64,000 nt of DNA from GWE2-42-39 sp963668595. Lineage in GTDB: Bacteria; Bacteroidota; Bacteroidia; Bacteroidales; Prolixibacteraceae. The notes beneath the pieces were generated by a model. It worked only from the letters and a program-made list of their open reading frames with translations. It ran no database searches and was not told the DNA's origin. How positions within the stretch are numbered: position 1 is the first letter of the stretch; the number at the start of each line of letters is the position of its first letter. The position numbers and the translations under genes are program-made. This document shows, one piece after another, positions 43,936 to 52,055 of the stretch. Where the stretch lies: positions 1,922,001 through 1,986,000 of the forward strand of contig OY764876.1 in assembly GCA_963668595.1 (NCBI GenBank), in the 5' to 3' direction.

Positions 43936-44796
43936 TTAATGAACAATATGCTTTCGCGAAAAGAGCATTAATGCTAAGCCAATAATAATTGCCAGCAAGA
44001 TAGTCAAAACAATACTGCCGGTAAGTCCATTATTTCCACCGTCAATCAGAACATTCGAGAGGTGTTTTTCAACTGAGAAAAGGGCAAACGATTTATCTGC
44101 TACAAAATGATCCATGCCGGAGAAACCTTCCAAAAAGTTAACGAAAAGATGTAGCGAAACAGCAAAGTAGATATTGCCTGAATAAATTGTCATCAGGCTC
44201 AGAAAAATGCCAACCAGAAACAAATTAACCAATGCAAGAAAACTTATTCCGGGATTCAGAACATGAAGGAATGCGAAAAGTAATGAGGTAAAAAGAATTC
44301 CTGCTGTTTTTTGTTTTTTCTGAACAAATAAATGCAACAAATAACCGCGCAATGGCAATTCTTCGGCGATACTCGTAAACAATGCAAACACAAACAAAAT
44401 GGAGACTTTCTGAAGCTGGCTATTTATTTCAACATCAACATATTTCAACGAAAGTAGCACCGCAAAAAATACGAAATATAAACCACTTGCGATGACAATT
44501 CCGCCCAATACACTTTGTAAAAATGTTCTTACAGATGTATGTAAACCCAGATTTTGCCAAATGTTTTTCATATTGTTCGAAGCAAACAGAAACGAAAACA
44601 AGGCAGTAAAAGCCATCCCAGCCCAGGCAACAACAGTCAGCATCTCAATGCCAATTCCTTCCTCCGGATTTATTCCGCCTAAGGCTAACGAGATCAAAAA
44701 GACAACAAGATTCTGAACAATAATAAGTCCACCAAATAATAAAATGCTAAACGAAATAGCTTTGTATATATGGGTATTTGCTTGCTTGTCTTCCAT
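43936..44796 (-). CDS. CPBP intramembrane metalloprotease
   Basis: 286 residues with seven or eight membrane helices. The CPBP/Abi motifs are present: Glu145-Glu146 with Arg150 (EELPLRG), His178 (FAFLH) and His216 with Asn220 (SLHLFVN). The fold is that of Rce1-type intramembrane proteases. Members near bacteriocin genes are often linked to self-immunity or precursor maturation. It lies 63 bases upstream of the C39 exporter gene on the same strand, which makes such a role possible but unproven. Confidence 0.9.
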   Translation of the reverse strand: MEDKQANTHIYKAISFSILLFGGLIIVQNLVVFLISLALGGINPEEGIGIEMLTVVAWAGMAFTALFSFLFASNNMKNIWQNLGLHTSVRTFLQSVLGGIVIASGLYFVFFAVLLSLKYVDVEINSQLQKVSILFVFALFTSIAEELPLRGYLLHLFVQKKQKTAGILFTSLLFAFLHVLNPGISFLALVNLFLVGIFLSLMTIYSGNIYFAVSLHLFVNFLEGFSGMDHFVADKSFALFSVEKHLSNVLIDGGNNGLTGSIVLTILLAIIIGLALMLFSRKHIVH

Positions 44797-44854
44797 AAAT
44801 TAGCCTATGAACTTGAATTAACTGCTTTCTTTTTCGCAATAAAGAATGAATTCC

Positions 44855-45154
44855 TTACACCAGGAAAAATACCACCAAAACAACAATGGCCAACAAAAGC
44901 GGAACCAATACGAGCAGGCTTTTCAACGCTTCTTTTTTACGGTCAGCCTCAGCTTCCCGACGAATAGTTTCTTTTATCCGGGCTAATTCTGCAGGCGGAA
45001 TATCTTCGTGTTTAAATTCATGTAGCTGACTTTTTTCAGCAGCCTCGTACATTGCATCCTTTATTTTTTGCAGGCGGGCATGCCTCGCCTGTTTTTGTTC
45101 TTTTACCTGCCTCATTCGGTTTATCATATCAAAAACATGTCCGGCTGAACTCAT
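44855..45154 (-). CDS. Small tail-anchored-like membrane protein, function unknown
   Basis: 99 residues. The first 75 are charged and helical (likely coiled coil: MINRMRQVKEQKQARHARLQ and the LARIKETIRREAEADRKK region), and the last 20 form one hydrophobic helix (LLVLVPLLLAIVVLVVFFLV), so a cytosolic domain is probably anchored by its C-terminus. No family is recognised. It lies 58 bases upstream of the CPBP gene on the same strand and may be co-transcribed. Confidence 0.75.
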   Translation of the reverse strand: MSSAGHVFDMINRMRQVKEQKQARHARLQKIKDAMYEAAEKSQLHEFKHEDIPPAELARIKETIRREAEADRKKEALKSLLVLVPLLLAIVVLVVFFLV

Positions 45155-45228
45155 AGTTGTATTTTTTCAGGATTAAAATCAAATTAAAATCACATACAAG
45201 ATACAAGATACAAAATGCAACCAAAAGA

Positions 45229-45318
45229 TCAATCGTCTAAAATATATTTCAGTCTCTCCTTCTGCTTTTTAAACGTAGAATACTGCCGATTTGACAAAGC
45301 TCCGATGAAAGCCAGCAT
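45229..45318 (-). CDS. Possible 29-residue mini-protein
   Basis: ATG at 45316-45318 and TGA at 45229-45231 on the minus strand. The peptide begins MLAFIGALSNRQ and ends KYILDD. It has a hydrophobic start and a basic helical middle. The open frame extends a further 11 codons upstream without another ATG. It lies in the 222-base gap between the small tail-anchored gene and the plus-strand M48 gene. It could be a real short gene, the remnant of a longer membrane protein, or chance. Confidence 0.25.
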   Translation of the reverse strand: MLAFIGALSNRQYSTFKKQKERLKYILDD

Positions 45319-45345
45319 ATAAAAAACCTGCCTGATGATTTTTTC

Positions 45346-45353
45346 TATCTTTG
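45346..45353 (+). promoter_or_regulatory. Candidate -7 element of the M48 protease gene
   Basis: TATCTTTG, a TAnnTTTG match, 23 bases before the chosen ATG at 45377. It supports that start over the in-frame ATG at 45335, which lies upstream of it. No clear -33 box. Confidence 0.45.
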
Positions 45354-45376
45354 GATTTTATAAAAAACTGTACCAG

Positions 45377-46621
45377 ATGGAGCAATTGATTTTCGGGCTA
45401 ATTATCGGTCTGCTGATTTTCGATTTTGTGTTTGAACGTTTTCTCGACTACCTGAACACCACACGCTGGAGCACCCAACTCCCCTGCGAATTAAAAGGTA
45501 TTTACGACGAAGAGAAATACAGTAGCCAACAAGCCTACGAAAAAACACGTCATCGGTTTTCGATGCTTACCGACAGTTTTGGGTTTATACTGATTATACT
45601 GATGTTCGTATTGTATGGTTTTGCTTGGGCCGATCAACTGGCGCGCAGCATTTCCGCTCAGCCAATTATCGTGGCACTTGTCTTTTTCGGCATGTTATTG
45701 CTGGCTTCTGATCTGCTCAATATGCCTTTCTCCATTTACAGTACTTTTTCCATCGAAGAACGTTTCGGGTTCAACAAAACCACTCCCAAAACATTTGTGC
45801 TCGACACGCTGAAAGGCTGGCTAATCGGCGCATTGCTGGGAGGCGGAATTTTGGCTCTGGTCATCTTTATTTACATGAAAACGACCAACAATTTCTGGTG
45901 GTACGTGTGGTTATTAATCAGTGCTTTTTCGTTGTTCATGGCCATGTTTTATTCGAACCTGATTGTTCCGCTATTCAACAAGCAAACACCACTGGAAGAA
46001 GGTGAGCTGAAACAGGAAATTCAGAAATTTGCCACGCAGGCCGGTTTCAAGCTTGATAATATTTATGTGATTGACGGTTCCAAACGATCGACCAAGGCCA
46101 ATGCTTATTTTTCTGGTCTGGGACCCAAAAAGCGTATCGCACTTTACGACACGCTGATTGCTGATCTGAACACAGAAGAACTGGTGGCCGTATTGGCTCA
46201 CGAAATCGGGCATTACAAGAAAAAGCATGTATTGAGCAGTTTGGCATTGGGCATTCTTCAAACCGGACTAATGCTATATATTTTTTCCATTTTTGTGGGA
46301 CATCCCGCTCTTTCAGCTGCACTGGGAGTGAGCGAACCCAGTTTTCATATCGGACTGGTAGCTTTCGGAGTACTTTATTCGCCGCTGTCGTTTGTACTGG
46401 GCATGGGCATGAATGTACTTTCGCGCCGCAACGAATATCAAGCTGATGCCTTTGCCGCTCAATATTACAATGCAAACGCACTGGCTTCGGCATTGAAAAA
46501 ACTATCCGTAAAAAACCTGAGTAATCTGCGTCCTCATCCGGCTTATGTGTTTTTCCACTACTCGCACCCTACTTTGCTGCAACGCTTGGAGGCATTGAAT
46601 AAACAAACGAACAAGGCATAA
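45377..46621 (+). CDS. Ste24-like M48 metalloprotease
   Basis: 414 residues starting MEQLIFG. The N-terminal half is a CAAX-protease-type membrane domain with several helices; the zinc motif HEIGH (His275-Glu276-His279) lies in LVAVLAHEIGHYKKKH, and the third ligand region NEYQADAFAA follows about 80 residues later. This is the arrangement of yeast Ste24, not of the shorter HtpX. In bacteria such proteins are thought to act in membrane or envelope quality control; no prenylated substrate is expected. It is convergent with the second CPBP gene, 10 bases apart. Confidence 0.92.
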   Translation: MEQLIFGLIIGLLIFDFVFERFLDYLNTTRWSTQLPCELKGIYDEEKYSSQQAYEKTRHRFSMLTDSFGFILIILMFVLYGFAWADQLARSISAQPIIVALVFFGMLLLASDLLNMPFSIYSTFSIEERFGFNKTTPKTFVLDTLKGWLIGALLGGGILALVIFIYMKTTNNFWWYVWLLISAFSLFMAMFYSNLIVPLFNKQTPLEEGELKQEIQKFATQAGFKLDNIYVIDGSKRSTKANAYFSGLGPKKRIALYDTLIADLNTEELVAVLAHEIGHYKKKHVLSSLALGILQTGLMLYIFSIFVGHPALSAALGVSEPSFHIGLVAFGVLYSPLSFVLGMGMNVLSRRNEYQADAFAAQYYNANALASALKKLSVKNLSNLRPHPAYVFFHYSHPTLLQRLEALNKQTNKA

Positions 46622-46631
46622 AACAGGAGAA

Positions 46632-47495
46632 TCATTCAACAAGCTCTGCTTGTACAATTGCATCGTCCACCGACTCGTCGAACTGAGCCTCAAAAACAGG
46701 TGCTGTTTGTTTGGCAAATTCCCGATTGAGTAGAAAAATAGAAACCGCGGCAATTAGAATTGCTCCGGAAATCAATAAAATTGCATTCAATACACTACCG
46801 GCCAGCTCCACATAAGACGTATCGAAAGATGTTTCGAAATCGACAAAGTGGTTCAACACAAATCCAGTAAAATTAACAGTAAAATGAATGATGATTGTTG
46901 CTAACAGGCTCCGTGTTCGGTAATATACCCAGCCCATAAACAAGCCTATTAAAAAAGCAGTTATAAATTGCCAGGGATTCAGATGTATTAATCCGAAAAT
47001 TAATGCAGAATAAAAAATAGCTTTTTTAGGTGAATAATTTCGCAACAAACCGTCTAAAAGAACGCCCCGACAGATCAACTCCTCAAGTACAGGAGCTGCA
47101 ATAACCATTAGGATGAAGCCAAACACACCTTTCATCTCTCCCATACTCCGAAACATCTCTTTCGCACTTTCCGACATCGGTATTAAATCGCTGACCGGCG
47201 AAATTACACCTGTAACCAAACTTAGCGTAGCAACAACAAGCAATGGTATAATCACCCAATTCTGAATGCCCCAATTTAATTTCACAGGAGCTGATTTTTG
47301 CTTTCGTTTTGATAATACAATTAATGCAGATCCTCCGATTGCCAACAAATAATACAGCAACATCGCAAGCTCCTTACCTATCAATGATTTTAAGAATACC
47401 AGAGGAGTAGAAACTATTGACATTCCTACGATAATGCCGAAAATGCCGAAACTTTGTGCTATACTCGGATAAGCAAGTAATTTTTTTGTGTTCAT
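46632..47495 (-). CDS. CPBP intramembrane metalloprotease (second copy)
   Basis: 287 residues starting MNTKKLLAYP; a longer frame to 47534 is possible. The motifs are Glu138-Glu139 with Arg143 (LEELICRG), His171 (GLIHLNPW) and His204 with Asn208 (IIHFTVN). Eight membrane helices are followed by a short acidic C-terminal tail (FEAQFDESVDDAIVQAELVE). It resembles the CPBP gene at 43936-44796 in motifs but not closely in sequence. It is probably monocistronic. The role is unknown; intramembrane cleavage or prenyl-type substrate handling is the family activity. Confidence 0.9.
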   Translation of the reverse strand: MNTKKLLAYPSIAQSFGIFGIIVGMSIVSTPLVFLKSLIGKELAMLLYYLLAIGGSALIVLSKRKQKSAPVKLNWGIQNWVIIPLLVVATLSLVTGVISPVSDLIPMSESAKEMFRSMGEMKGVFGFILMVIAAPVLEELICRGVLLDGLLRNYSPKKAIFYSALIFGLIHLNPWQFITAFLIGLFMGWVYYRTRSLLATIIIHFTVNFTGFVLNHFVDFETSFDTSYVELAGSVLNAILLISGAILIAAVSIFLLNREFAKQTAPVFEAQFDESVDDAIVQAELVE

Positions 47496-47614
47496 AAGGG
47501 TTTTGTTTGAGTTATAATAGTGATGGAAAATCATCCAAACCGATGCAATTTACAACATAAGAATGATTAATCAAAGTATCTGATTCACGACAAAACCCTG
47601 CAATTAAGAACAAC

Positions 47615-47642
47615 AAAGGCCATCCAAATCCGGACAGCCTTT
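47615..47642 (-). terminator. Terminator after phosphohexomutase gene
   Basis: 11-base arms 47615-47625 and 47632-47642 with two G-U wobbles and a 6-base loop. On the minus strand it follows the mutase stop by 23 bases and is followed by T-rich GTTGTTCTTAA. Confidence 0.65.
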
Positions 47643-47665
47643 GCTTTTCTATTTTATCTTAACTA

Positions 47666-49411
47666 TTACAGATCAAGCTGTTTCATGATTGCATCGATTT
47701 TTACATCGGCGGCCTGCTCGGTAGCATCGTAATCGGCACGACTGGCAAGTTGACCGGCAATCTCGAAATAGAATTTAATTTTTGGCTCAGTCCCCGAAGG
47801 ACGAACCGAAATTTTTGTTCCGTCTTCGGTGAAAAACTGCAACACATTTGAAGTAGTTTTCTGGTCGATTTTCTTCTCTTCTCCTGTAAGCACATTTTTT
47901 TCGATACGTGAAAGATAGTCTTTTACTATTTTCAGTTTCGAGCCGCCCAATTCTTTCGGCGGATTATTACGAAAATTCACCATCATTTGCTGAATTTCTT
48001 CGGCTCCTGATTTTCCGGTACGCACTACGTATTTCATTTTCTCGCGCGAAAATCCGTATTCAAGATAAATATCCATCAGCATTTCGTACAGCGATTTGCC
48101 CTGATCTTTGGCCCAGGCGGCAATTTCAGCCATCAGCGAACAGGCAGAAACAGCATCTTTGTCGCGTACAAAATCGGCAGGCATAAAACCAAAGCTTTCT
48201 TCGCCACCACCAATATAACTTTTCTGTCCTTCGAAATCGCGGATTACTTCGGCAATGTATTTAAATCCAGTGTAAACATCGAAGTATTCCACATCGTTAC
48301 GGCGGGCAATTTCAGCAACCAACTCAGTGGTAACAATTGTTTTTACAATGAAATCGTTAGGCTTCAGTTTTCCGCTTGCTTTACGTTTGCTGATGATGTA
48401 GTAGATGAATACCAGCGCGGTTTGATTTCCATTCAGAATAATAAATTCACCTTTGTCATCTTTCACTGCTACGCCAATACGGTCGGAATCCGGATCGGAA
48501 GCCATTACCACATCGGCATTCACGGCCTTCCCTTTTTCCATTGCCATTTTCATTGCAGCCGGTTCTTCGGGGTTTGGCGAAACCACCGTTGGAAAATCAC
48601 CACTCACCACATCCTGCTCAGGAACATTGATAATATTGGTAAAACCAAAAGCACGCAACGCCGCAGGAATCATTTTAACACCTGTTCCGTGAATCGGAGT
48701 ATATACTATTTTCAGGTCTTTTTGCTTCTCAACTACTTCTGGCGAAATAGATACCGTTTTCACTTTTTCAAGGAATTTCTGGTCCATTTCTTCGCCCATG
48801 ATGGTAATCAGCTTATCATCGCCATGGAAACGAATGTCAGCTGCTTTCACCTGTTGCACTTCAGCAATAATATTTACATCATGCGGAGAAACCACCTGCG
48901 AACCATCGACCCAATAGGCTTTGTAACCATTGTATTCTTTGGGATTGTGCGAAGCGGTGAGAATAATTCCGCTTTGGCAACCTAATTCGCGAATCGCAAA
49001 CGAGAGTTCCGGCGTTGGACGCAAATCTTCAAAAAGAAAAACGCGGATTCCGTTGGCCGAAAAAATCTGAGCGCTGGTTTCAGCAAACAAACGGCTATTG
49101 TTGCGGCAATCGTAACCAATAGCCACTTTTATCTCGCTAAGTGAGGCAAATTCTTTTTTCAGGTAATTACTTAAGCCTTGCGTGGCAGCTCCTACAGTGT
49201 AAATATTCATGCGGTTGGTTCCAGCACCCATGATACCGCGCAAACCACCAGTTCCGAACTCCAAATCCCGATAAAAAGAATCAATTAATTCGGTAGTATC
49301 ATCGTTTGCGAGCATGCGTTTTACTTCTGCCTGAGTGGCTTCATCATATACGTCGGTAAGCCATTCGGCAGCACGCGCTTTTACTTGTTCCAGTACGTTG
49401 TTGTTAGTCAT
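47666..49411 (-). CDS. Phospho-sugar mutase (phosphoglucomutase/phosphomannomutase)
   Basis: 581 residues of the alpha-D-phosphohexomutase superfamily, PGM2-like long form. The phosphoserine loop TASHNP (Ser154), the metal loop ASDPDSDR, the sugar loop GGEESFG and the phosphate-binding RPSGTEPK are all intact. It interconverts hexose 6- and 1-phosphates and supplies glucose 1-phosphate for the dTDP- and UDP-sugar enzymes encoded upstream in the same transcript. The specificity for glucose or mannose is not decided by sequence here. Confidence 0.92.
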   Translation of the reverse strand: MTNNNVLEQVKARAAEWLTDVYDEATQAEVKRMLANDDTTELIDSFYRDLEFGTGGLRGIMGAGTNRMNIYTVGAATQGLSNYLKKEFASLSEIKVAIGYDCRNNSRLFAETSAQIFSANGIRVFLFEDLRPTPELSFAIRELGCQSGIILTASHNPKEYNGYKAYWVDGSQVVSPHDVNIIAEVQQVKAADIRFHGDDKLITIMGEEMDQKFLEKVKTVSISPEVVEKQKDLKIVYTPIHGTGVKMIPAALRAFGFTNIINVPEQDVVSGDFPTVVSPNPEEPAAMKMAMEKGKAVNADVVMASDPDSDRIGVAVKDDKGEFIILNGNQTALVFIYYIISKRKASGKLKPNDFIVKTIVTTELVAEIARRNDVEYFDVYTGFKYIAEVIRDFEGQKSYIGGGEESFGFMPADFVRDKDAVSACSLMAEIAAWAKDQGKSLYEMLMDIYLEYGFSREKMKYVVRTGKSGAEEIQQMMVNFRNNPPKELGGSKLKIVKDYLSRIEKNVLTGEEKKIDQKTTSNVLQFFTEDGTKISVRPSGTEPKIKFYFEIAGQLASRADYDATEQAADVKIDAIMKQLDL

Positions 49412-49414
49412 AAT

Positions 49415-50290
49415 TCAATCTTCTTTTAAAAGCTGAAAAAAATGTTTTAAACTGTCTTTCCAATGAGGAATTTCAATTTCAAAAGTACGTTTAATTTTCG
49501 ATTTGTCGAATACACTATAGGCCGGGCGGGCTGTCGGAACCGGATAGTCAGCCGTGGTAATAGGCGTAACCATGCACGAAAGATTAGCTAATTCGACAAT
49601 GGCAAGCGTAAAATCGTACCAGCTGGCTGTGCCTTCGTTGGAATAATGATAGATTCCGGCTTGATAAGCTTTCTGTCCGTTCTCAACAGATGAAATTATC
49701 GTTAAAATTGTCTGAGCCAAATCGGCCGCGTGAGTTGGCGAACCGATCTGATCGGCCACAATACGCAGCTCATCGCGCTCGCGCCCAAGCCGAAGCATAG
49801 TTTTTACAAAGTTGTTACCATAAACCGAATACAACCACGAGGTCCGAATAATTATGCTTTGCGGATTGTGTTGCATACATAGTTGTTCACCTTTCAGTTT
49901 TGTACGCCCGTATGCCGATTGCGGATTAACGGGTGCTTCTTCGGAATAGGGAGTGCTGGCAGTTCCGTCAAACACATAGTCGGTCGAAATGTGAATCATC
50001 CGGCAGCCAACATTTGCAGATTCCCCGGCAAGTAAAGCTGCGGCTGTGGCGTTAATCAGCGCTGCGGTTTGCTCGTCGCTTTCGGCTTTGTCAACAGCCG
50101 TATAGGCGGCACAATTTACCAGGTATTGCGGACGAAACGATTCGAAAAAAGCAGCCAACTGTTCCCGGTTTGTAATGTCGAGTTCGGCTACATCGGTAAA
50201 GCGAAAATCGAAACCAGGAAAAAGTCCGGCAATTCGTTTTATTTCAGAACCGAGTTGCCCGTTTGCCCCGGTGATAAGTATTTTGGTCAT
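49415..50290 (-). CDS. rfbD: dTDP-4-dehydrorhamnose reductase
   Basis: A 291-residue SDR enzyme that makes dTDP-L-rhamnose from dTDP-4-keto-rhamnose with NAD(P)H. The nucleotide loop GANGQLG, the SADYVFDG-like ISTDYVFDG, and the YGRTKLKGE motif (Tyr-xxx-Lys) are visible. It lies 3 bases before the mutase gene and 2 bases after rfbC. Confidence 0.95.
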   Translation of the reverse strand: MTKILITGANGQLGSEIKRIAGLFPGFDFRFTDVAELDITNREQLAAFFESFRPQYLVNCAAYTAVDKAESDEQTAALINATAAALLAGESANVGCRMIHISTDYVFDGTASTPYSEEAPVNPQSAYGRTKLKGEQLCMQHNPQSIIIRTSWLYSVYGNNFVKTMLRLGRERDELRIVADQIGSPTHAADLAQTILTIISSVENGQKAYQAGIYHYSNEGTASWYDFTLAIVELANLSCMVTPITTADYPVPTARPAYSVFDKSKIKRTFEIEIPHWKDSLKHFFQLLKED

Positions 50291-50292
50291 TG

Positions 50293-50847
50293 TTAAAACT
50301 TAAAATTCATTTCGGCTTCGGAGAATAGTGGATTTTTGAGATCCTTTTCTGAAACAATTGATTCTTGTTCACCAATTTGCCAATCGATACCCAGTTGCGG
50401 ATCGTTGAAAAGAATACCACGTTCGGCCTCAGGGCAATAAAGATTGTCGCACTTGTACGAGAAAATGGCATGTTCGCTTAACACCGAAAATCCGTGGGCA
50501 AAACCTTTCGGAATATACAATTGCTTTTTGTTTCCGGCACTGATTTCCAATCCATACCATTGCCCGAAAGTAGGCGAACCTTTCCGTAAATCAACCGCAA
50601 CATCGTAAACAGCTCCCTGAATTACGCGTACCAGTTTGGTTTGGGCATGAGGATCCAATTGATAATGGAGGCCTCGAATTACGCCACGTTGCGATTTTGA
50701 TTCGTTGTCCTGCACATAACGCGAAACGAGCCCGTTTTTTACGAATGCTGCTTCGTTAAAACTCTCAAAAAAATAACCTCTTTCATCAGCAAAAACACGG
50801 GGTTCAATAATCAGCAGCCCCGGTATAGGTGTTTCAATAATGTCCAT
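50293..50847 (-). CDS. rfbC: dTDP-4-dehydrorhamnose 3,5-epimerase
   Basis: A 184-residue cupin epimerase acting third in dTDP-rhamnose synthesis. The catalytic His is in RGLHYQ and the substrate segment FAHGFSVLSEHAIFSYKC is conserved. It is translated directly before rfbD. A TATCTTTG -7 element lies 22 bases upstream, so rfbC-rfbD-mutase may be transcribed separately from the genes beyond the 316-base gap. Confidence 0.95.
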   Translation of the reverse strand: MDIIETPIPGLLIIEPRVFADERGYFFESFNEAAFVKNGLVSRYVQDNESKSQRGVIRGLHYQLDPHAQTKLVRVIQGAVYDVAVDLRKGSPTFGQWYGLEISAGNKKQLYIPKGFAHGFSVLSEHAIFSYKCDNLYCPEAERGILFNDPQLGIDWQIGEQESIVSEKDLKNPLFSEAEMNFKF

Positions 50848-51163
50848 TCGTATATAATTATTCCACCGCCAAAGATACGGCGTGTTTTATTTATTTTGTG
50901 ACATACCTGACGGCATGTCAAACATGTTTTCACTATAATTTTCTACTACTACCAAGCGATATTCCCTTACGGGAATAATTTATCGGCAGTCTTTTAGCAT
51001 ACAGCTTTTCTTCCTTTTGATTTTCGCCCTTTCACTTACTGATATTATTTCAAAATACCCTTTGATACTGTGCACTTCATTAAAAGCGCATTCCGAAGGA
51101 ATGCATCGCTTGGTAAAAAATCACCCTACACAGACCAGGCATTCCTCCACTACATTTTTTCGA
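50848..51163. other. Structured non-coding gap inside the sugar-nucleotide cluster
   Basis: A 316-base gap in an otherwise tightly packed minus-strand cluster. It holds three short hairpins: GACATACC/GGCATGTC (50900-50919, one mismatch), TATTCCC/GGGAATA (50960-50977) and GCATTCC/GGAATGC (51088-51104), the last with an outer AAGCG/CGCTT pair. No gene, tRNA or protein-coding signal is supported. It could be a terminator-plus-promoter region, an interspersed repeat, or the scar of a lost gene. Confidence 0.6.
50870..50877 (-). promoter_or_regulatory. Candidate -7 element before rfbC
   Basis: The minus strand reads TATCTTTG, a TAnnTTTG match 22 bases before the rfbC ATG. The -33 region is AT-rich without a TTTG. 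Confidence 0.45.
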
Positions 51164-52045
51164 TCAGAAAGATAAAATCTGATTATTTGCCAATTTTATC
51201 AGGTAGTCTCCGTATTGATTTTTCTTCAATGGCTCGGCCAACTTCAGCAACTGTTCGCGGTTAATGTATCCTTTTTTATAGGCAATTTCTTCAATACAGG
51301 AAACCTTCAGTCCCTGACGTTGCTCGATGGTTGCAATAAAATTGGATGCCTGTAACAAACTGTCGTGCGTACCGGTATCAAGCCAGGCAAAGCCGCGTCC
51401 AAGAAGTTTCACATTCAAACGATTTTCTTCCAGATACAAGCGGTTCAAATCGGTAATTTCGAGTTCTCCTCGTGCCGATGGTTTGAGATTTTTGGCTTTC
51501 TCAATCACATCGTTGCTATAAAAATAGAGTCCGGTTACAGCATAATTCGATTTGGGTTGTGCCGGTTTTTCTTCCAGCGAAAGCACTCTGCCCGATTGGT
51601 CAAACTCGGCAACACCGTAGCGTTCCGGATCGTTTACATAGTAGCCGAAAACAACAGCTCCATCGTCAAGCGATGCCGCTTCCTCCAGAATTGAGCGAAA
51701 ATTGTATCCGTAGAAAATATTATCGCCCAGAATCATGCAAACATTATCGTCGCCAATAAACTTTTCGCCGATGATAAATGCCTGCGCCAATCCATCGGGC
51801 GAAGGCTGAATGGCATATTCGAGCCGGATTCCAAGCTGACTGCCGTCTTCCAGGAGTTTTTGATACATTCCGATATCTTCCGGAGTAGAAATAATTAATA
51901 TATCACGAATTCCGGCGAGCATAAGCACCGACAACGGATAATAAATCATGGGCTTATCGTAAACCGGGATGATCTGCTTGGAGATGGCTTTGGTGATCGG
52001 ATACAATCGGGTTCCGGAGCCACCTGCTAAAATAATACCTTTCAT
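51164..52045 (-). CDS. rfbA: Glucose-1-phosphate thymidylyltransferase
   Basis: 293 residues starting MKGIILAGGSGTRLYP; the longer frame to 52069 would overlap the upstream gene. It makes dTDP-glucose from dTTP and glucose 1-phosphate, the first step of dTDP-rhamnose synthesis. KPMIYYPLSVLMLAGI, the GLAQAFIIGEKFIG block and GRGFAWLDTGTHDSL are conserved. It lies 10 bases after the decarboxylase gene. The next enzyme, RfbB, is not encoded in the window. Confidence 0.95.
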   Translation of the reverse strand: MKGIILAGGSGTRLYPITKAISKQIIPVYDKPMIYYPLSVLMLAGIRDILIISTPEDIGMYQKLLEDGSQLGIRLEYAIQPSPDGLAQAFIIGEKFIGDDNVCMILGDNIFYGYNFRSILEEAASLDDGAVVFGYYVNDPERYGVAEFDQSGRVLSLEEKPAQPKSNYAVTGLYFYSNDVIEKAKNLKPSARGELEITDLNRLYLEENRLNVKLLGRGFAWLDTGTHDSLLQASNFIATIEQRQGLKVSCIEEIAYKKGYINREQLLKLAEPLKKNQYGDYLIKLANNQILSF

Positions 52046-52055
52046 ATCTCTCGTA

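Noticed and set aside
45199..45222. Short tandem repeat of TACAAGA units, considered as a CRISPR or iteron
   Set aside because: Only about three imperfect 7-base units without spacers; too short for a CRISPR array or replication iterons.
48422..48985. Plus-strand ORF (187 codons) inside the phosphohexomutase gene
   Set aside because: Antisense shadow with no domain and no ribosome-binding site.
51070..51264. Plus-strand 64-codon ORF in the rfbC-rfbA gap
   Set aside because: Its first half is the hairpin repeat and its second half antisense to rfbA; the apparent peptide reflects the palindrome, not a gene.
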